Positions 23,840 to 31,969 of a DNA stretch of 46,373 nt are shown piece after piece (within the stretch, counting starts at the first letter, position 1; the number at the start of each line of letters is the position of its first letter). The notes below the pieces were generated by a model that did not search any database, was not told the origin of the DNA, and saw only the letters and a program-made list of their open reading frames with translations. The stretch covers positions 1,021-47,393 of the forward strand of contig CADAOD010000024.1 of NCBI GenBank assembly GCA_902789415.1, given 5' to 3'. The position numbers were made by a program, and so were the translations under genes. This DNA is from an uncultured Prevotellaceae bacterium (GTDB taxonomy: Bacteria; Bacteroidota; Bacteroidia; Bacteroidales; Bacteroidaceae).

Positions 23840-24412
23840 ATGAAGAATATCGTTATTTTTGGTGCTCCCGGTTCAGGAAAGGGAACACAGAGTGACAAGA
23901 TGATTGAGAAGTACGGTTTGAACCACATTTCAACTGGTGATGTACTTCGTGGTGAGATTAAGAAAGGTACCGAGCTGGGTAAGACTGCTGCCGGTTACAT
24001 CGAGAAGGGACAGTTGATCCCCGACGAGCTGATGGTAAGCATTCTCGCTTCGGTTTACGATAGCTTCGGACGTGATAGCAAGGGTGTTATCTTCGACGGT
24101 TTCCCCCGCACTATCCCACAGGCTGAGGCTCTGAAGAAGATGCTCGACGAGCGTGGCGACAAGGTTGCTGCTATGATTGAGCTTGATGTTCCCGAGGACG
24201 AGCTGATGAAGCGTCTCATTCTGCGTGGTCAGCAGAGCGGCCGTGCCGACGATAATGAGGAGACCATCAAGAAGCGCCTCGTGGTTTACCACTCTCAGAC
24301 AATGCCACTTATCGAGTGGTACAAGCAGGAGGGTGTTCACTATCACATCGACGGTCTGGGTGAGCTCGACCGCATTTTTGCAGACATTTGCCAGGTTATT
24401 GACAATATCTAA
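23840..24412 (+). CDS. adk: Adenylate kinase
   Basis: 190 residues, the short form without the zinc-type LID insert. It interconverts ATP + AMP and 2 ADP. The P-loop GAPGSGKGTQ (about 8-17), the AMP-binding HISTGDVLR and FDGFPRTIPQAE, and the LID arginines in RGQQSGRADDNEETIKKRL are all present. The codons are mostly GCT/GGT/AAG/GAG types, as expected for high expression. The stop is directly followed by the obg ATG. Confidence 0.97.
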   Translation: MKNIVIFGAPGSGKGTQSDKMIEKYGLNHISTGDVLRGEIKKGTELGKTAAGYIEKGQLIPDELMVSILASVYDSFGRDSKGVIFDGFPRTIPQAEALKKMLDERGDKVAAMIELDVPEDELMKRLILRGQQSGRADDNEETIKKRLVVYHSQTMPLIEWYKQEGVHYHIDGLGELDRIFADICQVIDNI

Positions 24413-25615
24413 ATGGAGAGTAATTTCGTAGACTACGTAAAGATTTACTGCCGCTCTGGTAAGGGTGGTAAGGGCAGTATGCACTTGCGCCATGTAAAGT
24501 ATAACCCTAATGGCGGTCCTGATGGTGGTGATGGCGGAAAAGGCGGAAGCATTATTCTGCGTGGAAACCATAACTACTGGACATTGCTCCACTTAAAGTA
24601 CGAGCGCCATATTTTTGCCGAGCACGGTGGAAATGGCGGTCGCGACAAGTGTCACGGTACCGACGGAAAGGATGTTTACATCGATGTGCCTTGTGGTACC
24701 GTAGTGTATAATGCCGAAACCGGTAAGTACGTCTGCGATGTTACATACGATGGTCAGGAAGTACTGCTGCTTAAGGGCGGTCGTGGCGGATTGGGTAATT
24801 TCCAGTTCCGCACCGCTACCAATCAGGCTCCCCGCTATGCGCAGCCTGGTGAGCCCATGCAGGAGATGACCATTATTCTTGAATTGAAACTTTTAGCAGA
24901 TGTGGGCTTGGTAGGTTTTCCCAACGCTGGAAAATCTACCCTGGTCTCATCGCTCTCAAATGCTAAGCCCAAAATTGCTAATTACCCATTTACTACGATG
25001 GAGCCCTCGTTGGGTATCGTAGGCTATCGCGACAACAAGTCGTTTGTGATGGCCGATATCCCAGGTATTATCGAAGGTGCCAGCGAAGGTAAAGGCTTGG
25101 GACTTAGATTCTTACGCCATATTGAGCGCAACTCGTTGCTGCTGTTCATGGTGCCAGGCGACACCGATGATATTAAGCGCGAGTACGAGATTCTGCTCAA
25201 CGAACTGCAGCAGTTCAACCCCGAAATGCTCGACAAGCATCGTGTGCTGGCCGTTACCAAGTGCGACTTGCTTGATGAGGAGCTGATTGAAATGCTGAAG
25301 GAAACCCTGCCTCAGGATCTGCCTGTGGTATTTATTTCGGCTGTAACAGGTTATGGACTCGACGAGCTTAAGGATGTTCTTTGGAACGAGTTGAATGCCG
25401 AAAGCAACAAGCTTAACGTGATCACCTCGGAGGATTCGCTGGTACATCGCGACAAGGACATGAGCCGTTTTGCTCAGGAGCTTGCCGACGAGGGTGAGGA
25501 CGAGGATATCGAGTATATTGACGACGATGATATCGAAGATATCGAGGACTTCGAATATGAAAGGCCAGGGGTAGGCGAGCTTGGCTCGGGAATGGACTTC
25601 GATGACGAAGCATAA
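24413..25615 (+). CDS. obg: Obg-family GTPase
   Basis: 400 residues. Ribosome-associated GTPase needed for large-subunit maturation and the stress response. The glycine-rich Obg fold (about 1-158; [27 protein letters not shown]) precedes the G domain ([29 protein letters not shown]). The C-terminal tail (about 350-400) is very acidic ([21 protein letters not shown]). The start abuts the adk stop with no gap, so translation is probably coupled. Confidence 0.96.
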   Translation: MESNFVDYVKIYCRSGKGGKGSMHLRHVKYNPNGGPDGGDGGKGGSIILRGNHNYWTLLHLKYERHIFAEHGGNGGRDKCHGTDGKDVYIDVPCGTVVYNAETGKYVCDVTYDGQEVLLLKGGRGGLGNFQFRTATNQAPRYAQPGEPMQEMTIILELKLLADVGLVGFPNAGKSTLVSSLSNAKPKIANYPFTTMEPSLGIVGYRDNKSFVMADIPGIIEGASEGKGLGLRFLRHIERNSLLLFMVPGDTDDIKREYEILLNELQQFNPEMLDKHRVLAVTKCDLLDEELIEMLKETLPQDLPVVFISAVTGYGLDELKDVLWNELNAESNKLNVITSEDSLVHRDKDMSRFAQELADEGEDEDIEYIDDDDIEDIEDFEYERPGVGELGSGMDFDDEA

Positions 25616-25652
25616 CGTTATAATACAAATTTTACCAAATTTTTAAAAAAGT

Positions 25653-25685
25653 ATCCGATTTATAACATTAAATCGGATTTTTTTT
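25653..25685 (+). terminator. Terminator after obg
   Basis: ATCCGATTTA (25653-25662), loop TAACAT, TAAATCGGAT (25669-25678), followed by a T-run. It ends 3 bases before the -7 box of the next gene, so it occupies the place of that promoter's -33 region. Confidence 0.85.
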
Positions 25686-25687
25686 CA

Positions 25688-25695
25688 TATCTTTG
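25688..25695 (+). promoter_or_regulatory. -7 element of the first receptor gene
   Basis: TATCTTTG fits TAnnTTTG, 62 bases before the ATG at 25758. The region where a -33 box should be is filled by the obg terminator stem and has no TTTG. Confidence 0.5.
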
Positions 25696-25757
25696 CACCG
25701 AAATTTAAACAATTCGGATTTTCCGATCATTAATTAATTAAAAACAGTTCTAGATTT

Positions 25758-28700
25758 ATGCAGAAAAGATTGCTCTTTCTGGTTGCTTTAATGTTGACTT
25801 TCTCGTTAACATTGATGGCACAAATCACAACTTCAAGTATGGCTGGAAAGGTGACCCTCGACAATGCGAATGGCGAGGAAGTCATCGGCGCTACAGTTGT
25901 GGCTGTACACGAGCCTTCTGGTACTCGTTACACAGCAGTGACAAATACCACAGGTCGTTTCTCGATCAATGGTATGCGTACTGGTGGTCCTTACGCAGTG
26001 ACCATCTCTTACATTGGTTTCCAGCCCAAAACCGTCAAGGGTATTACCCTCCAGCTGGCTGAAACCTACAACCTGAATGTATTCCTCACCGAGGATGCTA
26101 CCGAACTTGCAGAGGTTGTTGTAAGCGGTAAGGCTTCAAAGTTTGCTGCTGAGAAGACGGGTGCTGCTACTAACATCAACAGTGCACAGATTACTAACAT
26201 GCCAACAGTTAATCGTAGCATTACCGAGTTCACACGTCTGTCTCCTTATGGTGGTAACGGCATGAGCTTCGCGGGTTCAGATGGTCGTCTGGGTAACTTC
26301 ACCGTTGATGGAGCAAACTTCAACAACAACTTTGGTTTGAGTCAAAATCTTCCTGGTGGCGGCAGCCCAATCTCTATCGATGCTATCGAGGAAATGCAGG
26401 TAGTTGTTTCTCCATACGATGTTCGTCAGACCAACTTCATCGGTGGCGGATTGAATGCTGTTACCAAGTCGGGTACTAACACCTTCAAGGGTAGTGCTTA
26501 TGTTTACCACAAGAACGAGAACATGCAGGGTGACGCTATTGATCGTGAGCAGATTACTGGTGCTCGCGAAAAGAGCCAGAATACCATCTATGGTTTGACT
26601 CTGGGTGGTCCAATCATTAAGAATAAGTTGTTCTTCTTTGTTAGTGGTGAAATGGAGAAGACTCCTACTGTTGTAAACCGTTGGCGTACTTCTGAGAATG
26701 GCGTAGCTGATCCTGATAATTATGTTTCTCGTACAACTTATAAGGACATGGAGACCGTGTCTAAGTATGTTGCAAATAAGTATGGCTACGATACCGGTAG
26801 TTGGACTAGTTATCCTGCAACTAATGAGAATAAGAAGTTCTTGATTCGCTTGGACTGGAATATTACTGATAAGCATCATCTGGCACTCCGCTATAACTAT
26901 ACAAAGAATACCGATTGGAGATCTACCAATGCTTCTTCTATGGATGGAGGTTCTCGTATGTCTGATGGACGCTTGTCAAAGGCTTCTATGGCTTTTGCTA
27001 ATTCACTTTATTCTCAGGACAATAATGTTAAATCATGGTCTTTGGATTTGAATAGCCGTTTTACAGAGAATCTGTCTAACCAGTTCTTGGCTACATATTC
27101 TAAGCTCGATGATATTCGTGGTACTAACTCTTCAGAGTTCCCATTCATTGATATTCTGAAGGATGATAATAACTACATGTCTTTGGGTTACGAGTTGTTT
27201 ACTTGGAATAATGGCGTTCACAATACTGTATGGAATATTAAGGATGACGTTACCTATTATATGGGTAAGCACAAAATTACTGCAGGTGTAACCTATGAGC
27301 ATCAGATGGCGGATAATGCATATCAGCGTAATGGTACAGGTTATTATCGCTATTCTTCTTTGGATGATTTCCTGAATGGCGCTGCTCCTGAAATCGTTTG
27401 TCTGACTTACGGTTATGGTGGTGAGGCTAATCCTGCAGCTCGAGTTACCTATAATAAGGCTGGATTCTATGCTCAGGACGATTGGAACATCACTGATAAA
27501 TTTAAGTTGACTTACGGCTTGCGTATTGATGGCTTGTTCTTTGATAATGGCGATTTGATGACCAATAAGGCTATCTACGATTTGGATTATGATGGTCGTC
27601 ATATTGATACAGGTAAGTGGCCTACTTCAAAGGCAACCTTCTCTCCACGTGTCGGATTTACCTACGACGTATTCGGCGATAAGAGCCTGAAGGTTCGTGG
27701 TGGTACTGGTCTCTTCTCTGGTCGTTTGCCTCTGGTATTCTTTACTAACATGCCTACAAATGGTGGTATGGTTCAGAACCGTGCTCAGATTAATGCTGAG
27801 CAGGCTGCAAAGCGTGGCTTCTCAATGGAAGAATTCGCTGGTGGCCTCGTAACAGATGCTAATGGTAAGGCAACTATTAATGCTTTGTATAATAAACTCG
27901 TTTCACTTGGTTATCCTGCAACAATTTCTCCAGAGGATGGTAATGCTCCTGATGCTATTGCTGCTGTTAGCCGTGATTTCAAGATGCCACAGGTATGGAA
28001 GAGCTCAATTGCTGTTGACTATCAGGTTCCTGTGTCATTCCCATTCTCTGTAACTGTTGAGGGTATCTTCAACAAGACCATCAATGGTGTATTTATCTCA
28101 GACTGGTCTACACCTGATGTTGGTGGTTTTGCTCGTTTCAATGGTGTTGATAATCGTCCAATTTATCCTGATAAATATCATACAAACAATAAAGCGTTTG
28201 TTCTGGAGAATACCTCAAAGGGTTACGGATGGATTGCCAATGTTACTCTGAATGCTCAGCCTGCCGACTGGATTAGCTTGATGGCTGCCTATACACACAC
28301 TGTATCTAAGGAGGTAACAGGTATGCCTGGTTCTGATGCAGAATCTGCATTCTACTATGTACCAACTGTTGAGGGTCCAAATAATATCAAGTTGCACAAC
28401 TCTGAGTATGTAATTCCTGATCGTCTGATTGCTTCTGCTACAATCCACGATAAGAGTGGCAACCATTTCAGTTTCATCTATGAGGGTTCACGTGGTAACG
28501 CAAATACTTCGTATATCACATCGAACGATATGAATGGCGATAGCTATACATATGATGCTGTTTATATTCCAACAGATGAGCAGGTTGCTAACAAGGAGTT
28601 CCGTTTCAAGACTGCTGATGACGCTGAGCGCTTCATGGCCTTTGTGCACAACAACGATTATCTGAAAAAGCATCAGGGTGAATATGCTGAGGCTTACAGT

Positions 28701-29051
28701 CACTATGCACCTTGGGTACATCGTGTTGACTTTGGTTATAAGCACGATTTCAAGGTTAACGTTGGAAATACCAAACACATGCTGCAGCTGAGCTTCGATA
28801 TGAAGAACGTTCTTAACTTCTTCAACTCAAAGTGGGGTGTTGCTAAGCAGGCTAACCTCGACTTCAGCACAACACCTAACGGTCGTCGCCAGTACTCAAG
28901 CATTCTGAAGTATGAGGGCGTAGATCGTGATGGTTATGCAACATTCTCTACTCCTAAGTCTATCAATGGCAACACAGAGACATGGAAGTACAACCATTCT
29001 CTTGGCCAGTGCTGGTACGCTTCTATTGGTATCAAGTATTATTTCAACTAA
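25758..29051 (+). CDS. Oar-like TonB-dependent outer-membrane receptor (first copy)
   Basis: 1097 residues. Signal peptide MQKRLLFLVALMLTFSLTLMAQ. A CarboxypepD_reg domain (about 28-110) precedes the plug (about 120-240; LGNFTVDGANFNNNFG, VVVSPYDVRQTNFIGGGLNAVTKSGTN). A long beta-barrel runs to a terminal aromatic residue (IKYYFN), as outer-membrane barrels require. The GGGLNAVTKSGTNTFKG motif marks the Oar-like branch, which works without a SusD partner; none is present here. It takes up a substrate across the outer membrane with TonB energy. A BACON/OB-fold lipoprotein follows after 20 bases and an endonuclease I further on, so nucleic-acid fragments are my inferred ligand. AT-rich, T-ending codons differ from the second receptor. 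Confidence 0.9.
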   Translation: MQKRLLFLVALMLTFSLTLMAQITTSSMAGKVTLDNANGEEVIGATVVAVHEPSGTRYTAVTNTTGRFSINGMRTGGPYAVTISYIGFQPKTVKGITLQLAETYNLNVFLTEDATELAEVVVSGKASKFAAEKTGAATNINSAQITNMPTVNRSITEFTRLSPYGGNGMSFAGSDGRLGNFTVDGANFNNNFGLSQNLPGGGSPISIDAIEEMQVVVSPYDVRQTNFIGGGLNAVTKSGTNTFKGSAYVYHKNENMQGDAIDREQITGAREKSQNTIYGLTLGGPIIKNKLFFFVSGEMEKTPTVVNRWRTSENGVADPDNYVSRTTYKDMETVSKYVANKYGYDTGSWTSYPATNENKKFLIRLDWNITDKHHLALRYNYTKNTDWRSTNASSMDGGSRMSDGRLSKASMAFANSLYSQDNNVKSWSLDLNSRFTENLSNQFLATYSKLDDIRGTNSSEFPFIDILKDDNNYMSLGYELFTWNNGVHNTVWNIKDDVTYYMGKHKITAGVTYEHQMADNAYQRNGTGYYRYSSLDDFLNGAAPEIVCLTYGYGGEANPAARVTYNKAGFYAQDDWNITDKFKLTYGLRIDGLFFDNGDLMTNKAIYDLDYDGRHIDTGKWPTSKATFSPRVGFTYDVFGDKSLKVRGGTGLFSGRLPLVFFTNMPTNGGMVQNRAQINAEQAAKRGFSMEEFAGGLVTDANGKATINALYNKLVSLGYPATISPEDGNAPDAIAAVSRDFKMPQVWKSSIAVDYQVPVSFPFSVTVEGIFNKTINGVFISDWSTPDVGGFARFNGVDNRPIYPDKYHTNNKAFVLENTSKGYGWIANVTLNAQPADWISLMAAYTHTVSKEVTGMPGSDAESAFYYVPTVEGPNNIKLHNSEYVIPDRLIASATIHDKSGNHFSFIYEGSRGNANTSYITSNDMNGDSYTYDAVYIPTDEQVANKEFRFKTADDAERFMAFVHNNDYLKKHQGEYAEAYSHYAPWVHRVDFGYKHDFKVNVGNTKHMLQLSFDMKNVLNFFNSKWGVAKQANLDFSTTPNGRRQYSSILKYEGVDRDGYATFSTPKSINGNTETWKYNHSLGQCWYASIGIKYYFN

Positions 29052-29071
29052 TTAATTTAAGGTAAGACAAT

Positions 29072-30670
29072 ATGAAACTCAAATATTTCATTCCGTCTCT
29101 CGTAGCAGTGGTTGCTGCTATATTTACAGGCTGCTCAAGTGACAATGATCCTTCATATTTGGATGGACTCCGCGTTTCGCAGTCGTATGTTGCACTTCCA
29201 CAGAATGGAGGTTCTACCTCAATAACTATCAATTCTGCTGATAGTTGGAACATTGATGAGGCCTCTATTCCTGCATGGCTTACTATTAGCCCCAAGTCTG
29301 GTAGTGCAGGTGAGGGTACTGTTTCTTTCTCTGTTGAGAGTACAGAGGATGCTCGTAGCTGTGAACTCTTATTGAAGAGTGCGGGTAAGACCCAGCGAAT
29401 CAACGTTTTGCAGTATGCTGAGGAAACAGAGCCTGTAATTATGTCTGTTAGCGAAGCTCTTGCAATGATTAACGCAGGAACAATGGGTACAAAAGCTCAT
29501 TACGTTAAGGGTATTGTATGTAAGATTCAGGAGATCAGCCCATCTTATGGTAATGCTACCTATTATCTCTCTGATGATGGTACTTTCAAAAATGGTACTT
29601 GGTTGCAGGTTTATCGTGGCTATTGGCTTAATAATGAGAAGTTCACTGATGCTAATGCTTTCTCTGTTGGTGACGAATTGATAATTAAGGGAGTACTTAT
29701 TAATTATAATGGAAATACTCCAGAGACACAGCAGGGTGCATGTGAAGTTATCTCTGTTTCAAAGTCGCTTCTCAAGTGCGATTCGCTGATGGTTGCTGAT
29801 GAGAAGATTTCTGAATTGCCAGCTGCTGGTGGTGAGATTACTGCTTACCTTACCTGCAAGACTACTAATGGTGTAGCTGTTGAGATTCCTGCTGAGGCTA
29901 AGGAGTGGCTGGGTGTTACCTCTTCTACTGTAGGTGCAATCCCAACAGTAACCTTCTATGCCAAGAAGAACGAGGGTGGCGATCGTGAGGCTACTGTAAT
30001 CTTCAAGACAACTGATGGTTCTAAGGATTATACAGCTCAAGCAACGATTACTCAGAAGGGTTCTATCGTTGATTCTAATGTGGCATCCTTCCTCGCTGCT
30101 CCTGTAAACACCACAAATTATCGCATTACAGGTGTTGTAACTGAGCTTTATACCAGCGACAAGAATGGTGATAGCTTCTATATCCAGGATTATTCTGGCA
30201 AGGTGCTCGTTTATCGTGCTTCTGGTTTCAAGAATTCTGGTGCAAAGGTTGGCGATGTAGTTACAGTAGTAGGCCAGCGTGGTGCTTATAAGGATACTCC
30301 ACAGATGGTTTCTGGTACTTTCGAGGAAGTTAAATATTCTGTAACAGCGGTAACCATTGCTGAGTTCCTCACCAAGGCCGATGACAAGAATACCTATTAT
30401 AAGGTAACAGGTACTATCAGCTCGCTGAAGGGTAGCAATGGTAAGGACAACGATTACGGTAACCTTTACATTACCGATGGAACAAACGAACTCTATGTTT
30501 ATGGTTGCTATCCTGGTTATGGTGCTACTGGCGATGCTCGTAAGTTTTTTATTGCTGACAACAATATCAAGGTTGGCGACGAATTGACTATGATTGGCTA
30601 CAAGGATACCTATAATGGTCTTGTAGAACTCTGCGGCGGTATCTGCTTCGGATTCAAGCACGCTGAATAA
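29072..30670 (+). CDS. Surface lipoprotein with BACON-type and OB-fold-like domains
   Basis: 532 residues. The leader MKLKYFIPSLVAVVAAIFTGC gives lipid Cys21, and SSDND after it fits surface export. A BACON-type domain (about 30-115; LPQNGGSTSITINSADSWNI...PAWLTISPKSG) is followed by an OB-fold-like unit (about 125-230; HYVKGIVCKIQEI...VGDELIIKGVL), a second BACON-like unit (about 235-330) and two more OB-fold-like units (about 340-430 and 435-528; YRITGVVTELYTSDKNGD..., YYKVTGTISSLKGSNGKDND...). The three OB-like units share 'Y-x-V/I-x-G-x-V/I ... VGDE/VGDV ... G'. OB folds often bind nucleic acid or oligosaccharide. I infer a substrate-binding partner of the preceding receptor, in place of a SusD. 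Confidence 0.75.
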   Translation: MKLKYFIPSLVAVVAAIFTGCSSDNDPSYLDGLRVSQSYVALPQNGGSTSITINSADSWNIDEASIPAWLTISPKSGSAGEGTVSFSVESTEDARSCELLLKSAGKTQRINVLQYAEETEPVIMSVSEALAMINAGTMGTKAHYVKGIVCKIQEISPSYGNATYYLSDDGTFKNGTWLQVYRGYWLNNEKFTDANAFSVGDELIIKGVLINYNGNTPETQQGACEVISVSKSLLKCDSLMVADEKISELPAAGGEITAYLTCKTTNGVAVEIPAEAKEWLGVTSSTVGAIPTVTFYAKKNEGGDREATVIFKTTDGSKDYTAQATITQKGSIVDSNVASFLAAPVNTTNYRITGVVTELYTSDKNGDSFYIQDYSGKVLVYRASGFKNSGAKVGDVVTVVGQRGAYKDTPQMVSGTFEEVKYSVTAVTIAEFLTKADDKNTYYKVTGTISSLKGSNGKDNDYGNLYITDGTNELYVYGCYPGYGATGDARKFFIADNNIKVGDELTMIGYKDTYNGLVELCGGICFGFKHAE

Positions 30671-30690
30671 AACTTTTAGTTAATTATATT

Positions 30691-30728
30691 TGCTCCCGAT
30701 ACCACTATAGGCATTGGGAGCATTTTTC
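30691..30728 (+). terminator. Terminator after the lipoprotein gene
   Basis: TGCTCCC (30691-30697) and GGGAGCA (30716-30722) enclose an 18-base loop and run into TTTTT. The endonuclease gene starts 17 bases later without a visible promoter of its own. Partial read-through from the receptor operon is therefore the likely mode of expression. Confidence 0.75.
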
Positions 30729-30744
30729 CTAAAAAGAATAGTTT

Positions 30745-31806
30745 ATGAAGAGACCTTTACTTTTATTATTCTCCGTTTTCTCTGTACTCTTTGCATCAGC
30801 TCAGGGACCCAATGAAACTGGTACCTACTATCAGACTGCTGATGGCAAAAAGGCTGAAGAGCTTAAGTCTGCTCTTTTCGCTATCATCAGTCCGCATACT
30901 ATCCAGTCGTATACTCCTGGTGTGTGGAATTCCATTAACTCATACGACCTTCGTGAGGATGGAAAGATCTGGGATATCTATTCTAATATCTCAAATTTTA
31001 CACCTAAGACGGATCAGGATAAAGGTGAGGGCTGGGATGTAGAAGCTCAGAGATACAATCGCGAGCATGCTATGCCTAAGAGTTGGTTCAATGAATCAAC
31101 AAGTCAGGAGGCAACATCGACAAATGTATATCCTATGTATACAGACCTGCATCATTTGTTCCCAACTGATGCTTATATCAACACAATGCGTTCAAATTAT
31201 CCTTATGGCGAGGTGGGCGAGAATATCACCAAGCAGTCCGAAGGTGGTTTCTCTAAGTTTGGTCGTTGTGTAGATAGTCTGGGCTACAAGGTGAGTGGCA
31301 TGAACGGTCGTGTGTTCGAACCTAACGATGAGTATAAGGGCGATTTGGCGCGTGTATATTTCTACATGGCAACCTGCTACGAGTCGTATAAAAACGAGAA
31401 AGGCGTAACCCGCAGTCCTAAGGATTGGTCGAGTGATATGCTGGCCTCAAATGTGTATCCCTTCTTTACTGATTGGGCATTGAAGATGTTACTCCGTTGG
31501 GCTGCTAACGATCCCGTTAGCGAGAAGGAAATCAAGCGCAACGAGGCCATCTATGGCATTCAGGGCAATCGCAATCCGTTTGTTGATTATCCCGGTTTGG
31601 AGCAGTATATTTGGGGTAGCAAGAAGGACGATGCTTTCAGCTACAACAATTACGTGCCTGTAACTTCTGGTATCGAAGAGATTACTAAGAGTATCTTTAT
31701 CGAGAACGATGGCGCTATCTACAATCTCCGTGGTCAGCGCGTAGATGGTAAGAACCTCAAGAAGGGTATCTACATCCGCAAGAACAAGAAGATAATCGTG
31801 AAATAA
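30745..31806 (+). CDS. Secreted endonuclease I family nuclease
   Basis: 353 residues with signal peptide MKRPLLLLFSVFSVLFASAQ. Endonuclease I enzymes (EndA/NucM type) cut DNA non-specifically with a beta-beta-alpha-metal site. Here NREHAMPKSWF (about 105-115) carries the catalytic His, and DLHHLFPTDAYINTMRSNYPYG (134-155) is the second conserved block with the metal-site Asn. The last 30 residues (IYNLRGQRVDGKNLKKGIYI then a Lys-rich end) resemble the C-terminal tails of secreted Prevotella proteins, which are sorting-signal-like. The likely role is to cut extracellular DNA, or RNA, at the cell surface. It lies between two Oar-like receptors. Confidence 0.9.
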   Translation: MKRPLLLLFSVFSVLFASAQGPNETGTYYQTADGKKAEELKSALFAIISPHTIQSYTPGVWNSINSYDLREDGKIWDIYSNISNFTPKTDQDKGEGWDVEAQRYNREHAMPKSWFNESTSQEATSTNVYPMYTDLHHLFPTDAYINTMRSNYPYGEVGENITKQSEGGFSKFGRCVDSLGYKVSGMNGRVFEPNDEYKGDLARVYFYMATCYESYKNEKGVTRSPKDWSSDMLASNVYPFFTDWALKMLLRWAANDPVSEKEIKRNEAIYGIQGNRNPFVDYPGLEQYIWGSKKDDAFSYNNYVPVTSGIEEITKSIFIENDGAIYNLRGQRVDGKNLKKGIYIRKNKKIIVK

Positions 31807-31833
31807 AAGGCTTTTGAAAAGTACTTAGATTTC

Positions 31834-31886
31834 AATTGAAAAGTACCTGGAACGCAAATGTTTTCTAGGTACTTTTCAATTTTTGT
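31834..31886 (+). terminator. Terminator after the endonuclease gene, with repeated arm
   Basis: AATTGAAAAGTACCT (31834-31848) pairs perfectly with AGGTACTTTTCAATT (31867-31881) around an 18-base loop, followed by TTTG and a T-rich stretch. An extra left-arm copy, TTGAAAAGTACTT, lies upstream at 31814-31826 and could form an alternative pair with the same right arm. Confidence 0.75.
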
Positions 31887-31905
31887 GGTTTTTTTGTCAT
31901 AAAAA

Positions 31906-31937
31906 CTTGCATTCTATTGTTTTATTTTGTATCTTTG
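31906..31937 (+). promoter_or_regulatory. Promoter of the second receptor gene
   Basis: CTTG (31906-31909, three of four bases of the -33 box) and TATCTTTG (31930-31937) have a 20-base spacer, 32 bases before the ATG at 31970. Confidence 0.6.
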
Positions 31938-31969
31938 CCCCGTAAGTGGAACAATTTAACTGGTTGAAG

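Noticed and set aside
25758-30670. Classical SusC/SusD polysaccharide locus
   Set aside because: No SusD-type helical-repeat lipoprotein and no glycoside hydrolase are present; the receptors are Oar-like and the secreted enzyme is a nuclease.
31946-31969. GTG 31946 as start of the second receptor
   Set aside because: It lies 9 bases after the -7 box and puts eight extra residues before an otherwise perfect signal peptide.
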